DNA from: Plantactinospora soyae
GTDB taxonomy: Bacteria; Actinomycetota; Actinomycetes; Mycobacteriales; Micromonosporaceae
NCBI RefSeq assembly: GCF_014874095.1
Contig: NZ_JADBEB010000001.1
Coordinates: forward strand, 2,232,001-2,296,000
Length of the DNA: 64,000 bases
Direction: 5' to 3'
Shown: positions 35,787 through 43,686 of the stretch, one piece after another
How positions within the stretch are numbered: the first letter of the stretch is position 1
Layout of the letters: the number at the start of each line of letters is the position of its first letter
Notes under the pieces: model-generated
What the model was told of the DNA's origin: nothing
The model's input: the letters and a program-made list of their open reading frames with translations, nothing else
Databases searched by the model: none
Position numbers and translations under genes: made by a program

Positions 35787-35995
35787 CGTTACCCCCCGTC
35801 GCGCGGCAGACCGCTCCCGCCCAATCGCCGAATCAGGATACGGGAGCGGGTCAAGGGACCCCTTTCCCCGACCCCTGATTTATCGCGGCACCCGGTCTTT
35901 ATCCGATGACAATAACTGCAATTGACTCGCGGTCCGTCACATGCTGGCGGACCGCGAATCGCTGAAACGCTGCCAAGAATCCGTCAGGCGTCCTG

Positions 35996-36775
35996 GTGAA
36001 AGAGGCTCCCTTCCTGTCGGCCAACTGGCCACGAGCGCAGGATGCTAGAGTCCATGCCGTGGATCACCACACCCCCCAGCGGAGTCATCGTGTCCTGGCC
36101 ATATGTGTATCGCTAGCCGGATATGCTGCGGTCACTGTCCTTCTGGTCGCGGACACACTGGTAGCTTGGGATCTCGAGATTGAGAACCTCGTGTCAGAGA
36201 AGCTCCCGGACGAGATTATCGGGCTCGGAAGAGCTGGGGCCTACCTGGGGCAAGGGGGTCCATTGACCGTGCTGGCCCTCTTTATTGCGATCATTCAAGC
36301 TTGGCGCCATAAAACCATAAAGCCCATGATTCTCTGGGGTGGGGCGTTCCTGCTCTTGTACCTGATCGTCGGCGTGCCGAAAATTTACCTCCGGCGAGGC
36401 GCCCCAGCGGACCTGCAGGTGGATGCTGTTGAATTGTTCAGCAAACCCTTCTGTGGCGGTGCGGCATGTATGTCGTACCCATCTGGCCATGCGGCCAACT
36501 CCATTGTGTGGTACGGGCTCGGAGCGCTTCTACTGGGGACCCTGCTCCACTCCCACGCCTATTTCCTCGTCAGAGTCCTGGTGGCGTCGATCGTCGCGGT
36601 AGCCACCGTAATATCCGGCTTTCATTGGGCGACCGATACCCTGGCGGGTGTTCTCGCCGGCGCCGCTATTTATCTGCTCCTCAGGCAGCTTGATAACTAC
36701 CTGTCGGGCTATCAACTCCCGTTGGACCCGCGGCGTTTATGGCCCATCCGACGTCTGCGTGACTCCGGGGCCTAA
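35996..36775 (+). CDS. PAP2 family phosphatase, membrane protein
   Basis: About 259 aa from GTG 35996, or 238 aa from GTG 36059. Six hydrophobic helices; the phosphatase motifs are KIYLRRGAP (KxxxxxxRP-like, with Ala before Pro instead of Arg), YPSGHAAN (PSGH) and SGFHWATDTLAG (SxxxxxHxxxD-like). It probably removes phosphate from a lipid such as undecaprenyl diphosphate or phosphatidic acid. The replaced Arg in motif 1 lowers confidence in full activity. Base composition is clearly lower in G+C than in neighbours, supporting acquisition with the island. Confidence 0.82.
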   Translation: MKEAPFLSANWPRAQDARVHAVDHHTPQRSHRVLAICVSLAGYAAVTVLLVADTLVAWDLEIENLVSEKLPDEIIGLGRAGAYLGQGGPLTVLALFIAIIQAWRHKTIKPMILWGGAFLLLYLIVGVPKIYLRRGAPADLQVDAVELFSKPFCGGAACMSYPSGHAANSIVWYGLGALLLGTLLHSHAYFLVRVLVASIVAVATVISGFHWATDTLAGVLAGAAIYLLLRQLDNYLSGYQLPLDPRRLWPIRRLRDSGA

Positions 36776-36941
36776 CATCGATCGTCCATTCGCCCCAGCG
36801 GACCTGGAGAGGAGTTCTTCGCTCACCTTGAGTCCTAAGCCTGTCGTCGCATCCCGGTCTGAGTACAGCTTAGTAGCTGTCATGGGCCCACCAGCAGGCT
36901 GGCGGTCTCGCTTGGAAACGGATCCGCGAAGCCAGTGAACA

Positions 36942-36988
36942 GGCAAGAACGCCTGGTCGGTCCGAGATGGCCGGCCAGGCGTTCTGCC
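36942..36988. terminator. Hairpin between PAP2 and TetR genes
   Basis: AGAACGCCTGG (36946-36956) pairs with CCAGGCGTTCT (36975-36985), with outer GGC/GCC pairs. It follows the minus-strand tetR gene and the plus-strand PAP2 gene. The rest of 36776-37044 shows no gene. Confidence 0.75.
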
Positions 36989-37044
36989 TTGCTGTGGGCG
37001 TGCCCGGCTAGCCAGCCGAAGACAGGTCCAGGCGTGTTGCGCGG

Positions 37045-37620
37045 TCACACCAGTGGGCGGACAACCGCGCGGGCCAGCGCCTCCGCGAATGCGCGCGGGG
37101 CCGCGTCCGCGTCCGGCCCTTGGGCGTAGTAGCGCAGGAAGGCCTCGTTGAAGCAGGCGCCGATCAGTAGCGACGCGGCCGCGTCCGGGTTCGCGTCCGG
37201 GCTGATGCGTCCGATGTCCTGCTCGGCCCGCAGGTAGGTGGCGAAGATGGCGACCGCCTTGTCCGGGCCGCCGCCGTGACGGCTCATCGCCACCCGGTGT
37301 GCCGCCATCCGCGCTGGGTCTGCGAAGAGTGCCGCCAGCATCGGGATCGACCGTTGATAGAAGTCCAGGACCGCGTGCGCGAGTTCGGCGAGGTTCTCCT
37401 CGACGTCGCCCGTACCTGGGCGGACCGATACCCGGGACAGGCCGGGCAGCCTCTCCTGTAGGACGGCGAGCAGCAGTCGCTCCTTGTCTTCGAAGTACTT
37501 GTAGAGCGTCGGCTCCGAGACCTTCGAGGCCTGCGCGATCTCCTTGGTTGTGGCCAGCGCCACTCCCCGCGTACGCAGGATCTGCGCAGCCGCGTCGAGG
37601 ATCCGCTCCCGGGTGCTCAT
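37045..37620 (-). CDS. TetR family regulator
   Basis: 191-aa regulator with a clear N-terminal helix-turn-helix (TRERILDAAAQILRTRGVALATTKEIAQASKVSEPTLYKYFEDKERLL), and a C-terminal domain of the TetR_C type (SRHGGGPDKAVAIFATYLRAEQDIGRISPDANPDAAASLLIG). ATG 37620. Divergent from the truncated NAD(P)-binding gene, with two operators in the 86-bp gap, so it represses itself and, formerly, that gene. Confidence 0.9.
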   Translation of the reverse strand: MSTRERILDAAAQILRTRGVALATTKEIAQASKVSEPTLYKYFEDKERLLLAVLQERLPGLSRVSVRPGTGDVEENLAELAHAVLDFYQRSIPMLAALFADPARMAAHRVAMSRHGGGPDKAVAIFATYLRAEQDIGRISPDANPDAAASLLIGACFNEAFLRYYAQGPDADAAPRAFAEALARAVVRPLV

Positions 37621-37645
37621 GCCGCCCCATCTCGTAGGTTGACAG

Positions 37646-37689
37646 GTTAGTGATTACTAACCCTAGTATGGGGGTTAGTAATCACTAAC
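37646..37689. promoter_or_regulatory. Paired TetR operators in mirror orientation
   Basis: GTTAGTGATTACTAAC (37646-37661) is itself a near-palindrome (GTTAGT/ACTAAC arms), and its exact reverse complement occurs at 37674-37689. The 12-bp spacer contains CCTAGTATGGGG. Two TetR dimers probably bind between the divergent genes. Confidence 0.82.
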
Positions 37690-37706
37690 ACCCCTGGAGG
37701 GTACGC

Positions 37707-38033
37707 ATGTGCGTCACCGTCTTCGGCGCGACCGGCGGCACCGGACAACACCTCGTGCGCCAGGCACTCGCCGCCGGCCATCACGTCACCGCTGTCGTCC
37801 GGAACCCGGCCCGCCTGAACCACGCAGACCACCCTCGACTCGAACCGGTGATCGCCGACGCGATGGACCCCGACGCGATCGGGGAAACCCTGACCGGCCA
37901 GGACGCGGTGGTATCCGTTCTGGGACCTCGCGTCAGAGGCGACGTGTCGGTGTGCGCCGACGGCGCCCGCGCGATCGTCGCCACGCTGGACGCCCCGACC
38001 ACCGTTGGCCACACCATCGGATTGGGATACTGA
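37707..38033 (+). pseudogene. Truncated NAD(P)-binding (SDR-like) gene
   Basis: 108 aa; residues 1-95 are the start of an atypical SDR/NmrA-like reductase (VTVFGATGGTGQHLVRQALAAGHHVTAVVRNP, then DAVVSVLGPR). The usual ~210-aa protein continues with a catalytic half, but here the frame ends in an unrelated tail (TTVGHTIGLGY) and a stop 2 bp before the hydrolase start. A deletion joining the two genes is the simplest explanation. GGAGG precedes ATG 37707. Confidence 0.75.
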
Positions 38034-38035
38034 AC

Positions 38036-38845
38036 GTGAAGAAACGGATCTTCATCGTCCTGTGCCTGCTGCTCGTCGGCGTACTCGGCGCAGCAGGCAC
38101 CGTCGGCTACCTGACCTTCGTCCGGTCGCCCGCCAACCCGCCGGCCGATGCCTGTGCCGACGGGCGCAGCCCGGGCTCGCGTCCCGTCGTCGTGGCGGCC
38201 GGCGCCAGCATGACGCAGGGCACGCTCGGCGCGGACTGGGTGGGCGCACTTCGCGATCGGCCCGAACATCAGGGGTACGAGTTTGTCAACGCCGGCGTCA
38301 ACGGCGCGACCAGTGCCGACCTCCTACATCGGATCGATACCGACATCGTGGCGTGTCGCCCTACGGCGGTCACAATCCTGATCGGCACCAACGACGTACG
38401 TGATGACGTACCGCTGGATCGGTACCGGCAGAATCTCGGCGCGATCGTCGACCGGGTCAAGGCCGGCACCACCGCCAGGATTGCGCTGATGTCCCTGCCC
38501 CCGCTCGGCGAGGACCTGAACGCGGAGATCAACCAGAAGCTCACCGGGTACAACGCGGCGATCAAAGAGACCGCTGCCCGTACCCAGGTCGACTACCTGC
38601 CCGTGCACGAGCAGATGGTGGACCTCCTCCGGCAGCGCGGTGGCGACCCGACGCCGTACGACTTCAGCTTCGCCCTGGCCTTTGGTGCGGCGACTCAGCA
38701 CTACCTGTTCGGACGCAGCTGGGACGAGGTCGCCCGCAACGGCGGACGTGAACTGCTCGTCGACCACATCCATCTGAACAACCGAGGCGGAGCAATCATC
38801 ACCGAGCTCGCCGCTCAGTGGCTGTCTGCGGGCAAGCCGGACTGA
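38036..38845 (+). CDS. SGNH/GDSL family hydrolase, membrane-anchored
   Basis: 269 aa from GTG 38036. One N-terminal helix (IFIVLCLLLVGVLGAAGTVGYL) anchors or exports it. SGNH blocks are visible: the nucleophile Ser in VAAGASMTQG (GDS reads GAS), Gly in NAGVNGATS, Asn in IGTNDVR, and the Asp/His pair in LLVDHIHLNNRG. Likely an esterase or lipase acting outside the membrane; substrate unknown. It lies immediately after the truncated reductase, and may have gained the TetR-controlled promoter by the deletion. Confidence 0.87.
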   Translation: MKKRIFIVLCLLLVGVLGAAGTVGYLTFVRSPANPPADACADGRSPGSRPVVVAAGASMTQGTLGADWVGALRDRPEHQGYEFVNAGVNGATSADLLHRIDTDIVACRPTAVTILIGTNDVRDDVPLDRYRQNLGAIVDRVKAGTTARIALMSLPPLGEDLNAEINQKLTGYNAAIKETAARTQVDYLPVHEQMVDLLRQRGGDPTPYDFSFALAFGAATQHYLFGRSWDEVARNGGRELLVDHIHLNNRGGAIITELAAQWLSAGKPD

Positions 38846-38968
38846 CGCGGCAGCCGTTCCAATCGTCGTCGCCTTCGCGCCCGTTCGAGGATGGCCGGTC
38901 GGAGCCAGCCAACAGCCAGCGGCGCAGCTCACGGACCGGCCAGGTCCTCGACGACGGTGGCCGACAGA

Positions 38969-39004
38969 CCTCGAAAGCGGGTGAGGGTTTACGCCCTCCA
39001 AGGG
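38969..39004 (+). repeat. Putative att core, right copy (tRNA-Ser fragment)
   Basis: Copy of tRNA-Ser positions 34365-34400 with one mismatch. It overlaps the last five codons and stop of the response regulator on the minus strand. The 123 bp before it (38846-38968) shows no gene. Confidence 0.8.
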
Positions 39005-39660
39005 CCTCCTGGCGCGACCAGACCGGACTCGTACGCGTAGACGACGAGCTGGGCGCGGTCGCGGGCGCCAAGCTTGGTCATGGTACGGCTGACGTGTGTC
39101 TTGGCGGTGAGCTGGCTGATGGTCAGATGTGCGGCGATCTCGTCGTTGGACAGGCCGGCGGCGACCAGTACGAGTACCTCGCGTTCCCGTCGGGTGAGCA
39201 CGGCGAGGCTGGTGGGCGGGTTGGGCCGGGGCGGGGTGGAGACGAACTCCTGGATCAGGCTTCGGGTCACGGCGGGGGCGAGTAGTGCGTCCCCGCGCGC
39301 GGCGACCCGTACGCAGTGCAGGAGTTCGGCCGGTTCTATGTCCTTGACCAGGTAGCCACTGGCGCCGGCACGCAGGGCGGCGAAGACGTAGCGGTCGATC
39401 GAGTAGCTGCTGAGGATGACGATGTGGACGGCCGCCAGTCGGGGGTCGGCGGCGATCTGGCGGGTGGCGGCGATGCCGTCGAGCAGTGGCATCCGGATGT
39501 CGAGCAGTGCCACGTCGGGTAGCTGCTCGCGGACGAGTTCCACTGCCTGGGCGCCGTCGCCGGCCTCGGCCACGACGGTGATGTCGTCCTCGTTCTCCAG
39601 CAGGGCGCGGAAGCCGGCCCTGATCAGTGGCTGGTCGTCGGCGAGCAGGACCCGGATCAC
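38989..39660 (-). CDS. NarL family response regulator
   Basis: 223-aa regulator: receiver domain (LLADDQ, phospho-acceptor Asp in ALLDIRMP, Lys in LVKDIEP) and LuxR-type helix-turn-helix (LTRREREVLVLVAAGLSNDEIAAHLTISQLTAKTHVSRTMTKLGA). GTG 39660 overlaps the kinase stop. The extreme C-terminus GPWRA and the stop are encoded by the tRNA-Ser fragment, so island insertion replaced the original tail. Forms a two-component system with the upstream kinase. Confidence 0.94.
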   Translation of the reverse strand: MIRVLLADDQPLIRAGFRALLENEDDITVVAEAGDGAQAVELVREQLPDVALLDIRMPLLDGIAATRQIAADPRLAAVHIVILSSYSIDRYVFAALRAGASGYLVKDIEPAELLHCVRVAARGDALLAPAVTRSLIQEFVSTPPRPNPPTSLAVLTRREREVLVLVAAGLSNDEIAAHLTISQLTAKTHVSRTMTKLGARDRAQLVVYAYESGLVAPGGPWRA

Positions 39661-40781
39661 GGGTGTCCCAACGGCAGTTCGGCCTCGACGCGGAATCCGC
39701 CACCGGGGCGTGTGCCGGTGCTCAGTGAGCCTCCGGCGGCCACCGCACGCTCTCGCATCCCGATCAGCCCCATCCCGTGTCGTGGCTCCGATCGCAGCGG
39801 TTCGCCGTCATTTTCGACCCGCAGGGTGACCGTGTCGCGATGGTATTCGCGGGTCACCGTGACGGCCGGGTGGCCAGCATGGCGCAGCACATTGGTCAGG
39901 GCCTCCTGCACGATGCGGTAGGCGGCACGATCGGCCTCGGCGGTCAGCGGTAGGACGTCGCCGCGTACGGCGAGGGTGACCGGAAGTCCCGCCGCCTCGG
40001 CCCGGGCGACCAGTTTCGGCAACGTGGCCAGGCCGGCTTCGGCGCCGTCGGGATCAACGTGGCGGAGCACACCGAGGGTGGACCGCAGCTCCCGCATCGC
40101 CTCCTGACCGGTCTCCTTGATCGCGGTCAGCGCCGAACGGGCCTGCTCGGGGTTCTTGCTCAGCAGGTGGACGGCGACGCCCACCTGTACGTTGATCACC
40201 GCGATGCTGTGGGTGAGGGTGTCGTGCAGCTCCTGGGCGATCCAGAGGCGTTCCTCGCCGGCTCGACGCAGCGCGGCCTCGTCCCGGGTCCGCTCGGCCT
40301 GGATCGCCCGTTCCTCGACCGCCCGGAGGTAGGCGCGGTGGCTGGCCACCATCTGCCCGATCACCCCGACCGCGATCAGGAAACCGATCTGCCAGAGCAG
40401 GCCGTCGTGGATCTCGAAGTCGGCGCGTGCCACCGTGATCGCGAGGTAGAACCCGGTCGCGTACGCGAGCGCCGCCGCGATTCCCTGGCCACGATGGCCG
40501 AGGCTGATCAGGGTGTAGACGGCCAGTAGGACAGGTGTGGCGGCGAAGATGCCGGGATACAGCAGACCGTAGTAGGCCACGCAGGCGACGGCGGTCAACG
40601 CGGCCACCAGCAGCGGGCGACGACGGCGCCAGACCAGCGGTAGCGAACCGGCGACCAGGAGTGCGTACCCGGCGAGATCCAACGGAATCTGCTCGTCGGC
40701 CCGGGGCCCGAACTGGGTGCCCGCGATCACCCCGGCCGCCACGGCGACCGCCGCGAGGCTGTCGAGGTTCCACCTGGCCAT
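39657..40781 (-). CDS. Sensor histidine kinase (HisKA_3/NarX type)
   Basis: 374-aa kinase: about five N-terminal membrane helices with almost no loops (residues 5-150), then a coiled linker, the dimerisation/phospho-acceptor helix ELHDTLTHSIAVINVQVGVAVH, N-box EALTNVLRHAG and G-box GMGLIGMRERA. Typical of actinobacterial kinases paired with NarL regulators. ATG 40781 is at the start of the first helix; GTG 40790 is three codons earlier. Overlaps the regulator gene by 4 bp. Confidence 0.93.
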   Translation of the reverse strand: MARWNLDSLAAVAVAAGVIAGTQFGPRADEQIPLDLAGYALLVAGSLPLVWRRRRPLLVAALTAVACVAYYGLLYPGIFAATPVLLAVYTLISLGHRGQGIAAALAYATGFYLAITVARADFEIHDGLLWQIGFLIAVGVIGQMVASHRAYLRAVEERAIQAERTRDEAALRRAGEERLWIAQELHDTLTHSIAVINVQVGVAVHLLSKNPEQARSALTAIKETGQEAMRELRSTLGVLRHVDPDGAEAGLATLPKLVARAEAAGLPVTLAVRGDVLPLTAEADRAAYRIVQEALTNVLRHAGHPAVTVTREYHRDTVTLRVENDGEPLRSEPRHGMGLIGMRERAVAAGGSLSTGTRPGGGFRVEAELPLGHP

Positions 40782-40840
40782 GCGGGCCACGATAGCCGCG
40801 TCGCGGGCCGGACCAAGCCGCCCTGAAGAGCAGTTCCGTC

Positions 40841-40898
40841 GTACTCCCCAGGTGGTACACCGGCCGCGCCGGCCGGAGATCACCCACCCGGGGAGTAC
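40841..40898. promoter_or_regulatory. Long inverted repeat between kinase and membrane-protein genes
   Basis: GTACTCCCC (40841-40849) and GGGGAGTAC (40890-40898) are perfect inverted arms; the interior holds a nested palindrome CGGCCGCGCCGGCCG and GGTGG/CACCC. It lies in the 212-bp gap between divergent genes and is a candidate operator for the NarL-type regulator. Confidence 0.6.
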
Positions 40899-40993
40899 GG
40901 ACAAGAGCCGACCCGGGAACGACGAGTCTTCCGACCTCGACCACGAGCATGGGAACCGTTCAGGCCTGGTTCTTTCCTCCAAGGAGTTCCTCG

Positions 40994-41518
40994 ATGGTTT
41001 CCCGCCCGATCGTCCTGCCGACGTCGTCCAGCCCGACGCGCACCGCGACAGTCTGGACTCGACGGACCCGGATCTTCACCTTCGTCTGTTCGGTCATCTT
41101 CACGATCGGCACCGCTGCGCAGGCCTTCGTCATCGTCAACCTCGACACGCTCGAACAGATGATGCGGCTGGCCGGGGTGAGCGCGTCGGAAGCGACCGAC
41201 AGCGCTCCGGGCTTCCTCGCCGGGTTCCGTCTCGTCGGCACGCTGTTCATCATCGGCAACGCGCTGGGCATGCTCGCGCTGCGCGGCAGGACCTGGGTCT
41301 TCTGGCTGGTGGTCGCGGTCAACGCAGGCCAGGCGGCGGGCGTGTTCATGGTCCCGACCGAGATGTTCGAGGCCGCCGTCGACCGTTTCGGTTGGATCGG
41401 TGTCCTACCCTCCGCGGTCACCGACGGCGGCGCGTTGGTACTGCTCGCCGTGCTGGTCGTCAGCCTCCTCCGGTCCCGTACCCGCGACCGCACCCGGCGC
41501 CTCGGCAACGCCGGTTGA
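40994..41518 (+). CDS. Hypothetical four-helix membrane protein
   Basis: 174 aa; AAGGAG is 7 nt before ATG 40994. Four hydrophobic helices (IFTFVCSVIFTIGTAAQAFVIV; FRLVGTLFIIGNALGMLAL; VFWLVVAVNAGQAAGVFMV; GGALVLLAVLVVSLL) and a basic C-terminus. No named family recognised. Divergent from the histidine kinase, so it is the most probable target of that two-component system. Confidence 0.8.
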   Translation: MVSRPIVLPTSSSPTRTATVWTRRTRIFTFVCSVIFTIGTAAQAFVIVNLDTLEQMMRLAGVSASEATDSAPGFLAGFRLVGTLFIIGNALGMLALRGRTWVFWLVVAVNAGQAAGVFMVPTEMFEAAVDRFGWIGVLPSAVTDGGALVLLAVLVVSLLRSRTRDRTRRLGNAG

Positions 41519-41709
41519 AGGCGAGGTCCCAGCCGAGGATCACCGGTTCCGGTGGTCGTCTCGATGTCCGCCCCGGCGGGCACGCGGACCTCCGACCGGA
41601 CCATCGTCGTTGTCGGGCTGCGGCGATAGAGTCTCGGAAAACCCGCCGCCCCTCGTCGGATCGACCGACGGACGGATCGAGCGGCGCGTCTCCAGCAAGG
41701 GGTGCCTAC

Positions 41710-43617
41710 TTGCCTCGTTCTCCACTCCGTCGGCCGATCGCTGTCGCATCGGCCTTCGCGCTCGGCGCGACCGTATCGCTCGTCGGTGGTACGGCGGCGA
41801 CGGCCAGCCTTCCTGGCTCGGGCAGCGTACTGACCAGCAGTAACGGCCAGACCGTCATCAGGTTCCATGGGGATCCGACCCGGACGTCGCTCAGTTCGTC
41901 CGACACGGTCACCGAGGCCGCCTGGTCTCCGGACGGCAGTCAGGCGGTCTACATCGACCAGGGTGGGCGGGTCGGCAAGCTCCGGTTCAACGACGGTACG
42001 GCCCGCTATCCGGTGACCTCGCCGCCGGATGCCGGGGTGTTGCGCCACAGCCCGAGTTGGTGGGCTGACGGAAGCCGGGTTGCCTGGGCGGAGAAGGCCT
42101 CGGCCGCCGCTCCCTGGCATGTCGCCTGGCAACGCAGTGTGGGCCCGCTGCGCCAGGGGTGGATCTCTCCCCGGGACGGAAAGCACTACCTGAATCCGGA
42201 CGGTGGCCCTGGACTGCGGGTGGTGTTCCAGCGTCAGGACGACGACGGTTCGGGCCAGCCGTCCGGCCGGTCGGCGGTCATGCTGTACGACGGTGCGCGG
42301 ATCCTCGGGCAGGTGACACTCGTCGACGACAACGGGTCGAATCCGTCGATCTCACCCGACGGGTCCCGGGTGGCGTTCGTTCGGGCCGGCCGGATCGTCG
42401 TCTCCGACCTTGCCGGCGAGAACGAGGTGCTGGTCACCCCCGAGGGCGTCCAGTACGACGATCCCACCTGGTCGCCGGAGGGTACGACGCTGGCGTTCAG
42501 CAGGGTGACGTCGACGGGGGCGCGGCCGGCGTACACGGCGTTGGCGGACGGCTCGGCGGAGCCGGTGGTGGTACCGGGGCTGGACGGTGTGCCGGCGTAT
42601 CAGCCGCGGCGGAAGGACCGGGTCGCGCGGTTGTCCGGTGCGAACCGGTTCGATACGGCGGTGGCGGTGTCCCGGTCGCTCTGGCCGGCCGGCGGTGCGG
42701 ATGCCGTGGTCCTGTCGCGGTCGGACACCTACGCCGATGCCCTCAGCGGCAGCACCTTGGCGGCGGCGAAGCGTGGTCCGCTGTTGCTGACGCCGCCGAC
42801 CGGCCTGGACGCGAGGACGAAGGCCGAGATGCAGCGGGTTCTGATGCCGGGGCACGGCACGGTCTACCTGTTGGGCAGTCCCGGTGCCCTGTCGACGGCA
42901 GTCGAGGTGCAGGTTCGGGCGTTGGGTTACCACGTGCGGCGGCTCGCCGGTCCCGACCGGTATTCGACGTCGCTCGCGATCGCGCGGGAGATCGACCCGA
43001 CGCCCGACGTGGTGCTGCTGGCCACCGGCATGAACTATCCGGACGCGCTGGCCGCCGGCGCGGCGGCCGGCTCGTACAACGCCTCCCCGGACAGCCCTTC
43101 CTCGGCGGTGCTCCTGCTCACCCGGGATCAGGTGATTCCGCCGGCGACGAAGGCCTTCCTGGACGCGCTGCCGCAGGAGCGACTCCTGTACGGCATCGGG
43201 TTGCAGGGCGGCACAGCCGCCTATTCGTACGACCCCGTCGGCCCCCTCGTCCGTGGAGTCTGGGGCGCGAGCCGGTACGACACGGCGTACCTGACCGCGT
43301 TGGAGTTCTTCGAAGGCCAGCGGTACACGGGGATCGCCACCGGGACCGACTGGCCGGACGCGCTCACCGGCGGGGCGCTGATGGGCGTGCTCGGAGGACC
43401 GTTGATGCTCACCCCGGGCACCGGTACCAGCCTCGCGGAGCAGGCGACGATGCTGCTCAACGGATCGAGTGGATCGGTACACACCGGGCTGGTCTTCGGA
43501 TCGGCGGCGGTGGTCGGCCCGGCACAGCAGACCCAGCTCGGGACCTGGCTCGGCGGGCCGCTCGGATCAAGTTCGGTGAACAATCCGACCGACCTTGAGG
43601 TGCCGCTCAACCAGTGA
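41710..43617 (+). CDS. Secreted beta-propeller protein with three cell-wall-binding (CWB2) repeats
   Basis: 635 aa from TTG 41710, chosen because AAGGGG lies 7 nt upstream and the reading then begins with a signal peptide (basic start, AVASAFALGATVSLVGGTAATA). Residues 45-300 are TolB/PD40-like propeller blades (EAAWSPDGSQAVYI, PSWWADGSRVAWA, PSISPDGSRVAFVRAGRIVVSD, PTWSPEGTTLAFS). Residues 306-620 are three cell-wall-binding repeat 2 units, each starting RLSGANRFDTA, RLAGPDRYSTS or VWGASRYDTA. Probably tethered to anionic wall polymers; ligand unknown. Confidence 0.88.
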   Translation: MPRSPLRRPIAVASAFALGATVSLVGGTAATASLPGSGSVLTSSNGQTVIRFHGDPTRTSLSSSDTVTEAAWSPDGSQAVYIDQGGRVGKLRFNDGTARYPVTSPPDAGVLRHSPSWWADGSRVAWAEKASAAAPWHVAWQRSVGPLRQGWISPRDGKHYLNPDGGPGLRVVFQRQDDDGSGQPSGRSAVMLYDGARILGQVTLVDDNGSNPSISPDGSRVAFVRAGRIVVSDLAGENEVLVTPEGVQYDDPTWSPEGTTLAFSRVTSTGARPAYTALADGSAEPVVVPGLDGVPAYQPRRKDRVARLSGANRFDTAVAVSRSLWPAGGADAVVLSRSDTYADALSGSTLAAAKRGPLLLTPPTGLDARTKAEMQRVLMPGHGTVYLLGSPGALSTAVEVQVRALGYHVRRLAGPDRYSTSLAIAREIDPTPDVVLLATGMNYPDALAAGAAAGSYNASPDSPSSAVLLLTRDQVIPPATKAFLDALPQERLLYGIGLQGGTAAYSYDPVGPLVRGVWGASRYDTAYLTALEFFEGQRYTGIATGTDWPDALTGGALMGVLGGPLMLTPGTGTSLAEQATMLLNGSSGSVHTGLVFGSAAVVGPAQQTQLGTWLGGPLGSSSVNNPTDLEVPLNQ

Positions 43618-43686
43618 CGGCAGGCGGCAGGGGGCGGGGGCGAACCCGCCCACCTGCCGCCACCACGTCGAGGCTGTGCGGGTGGG

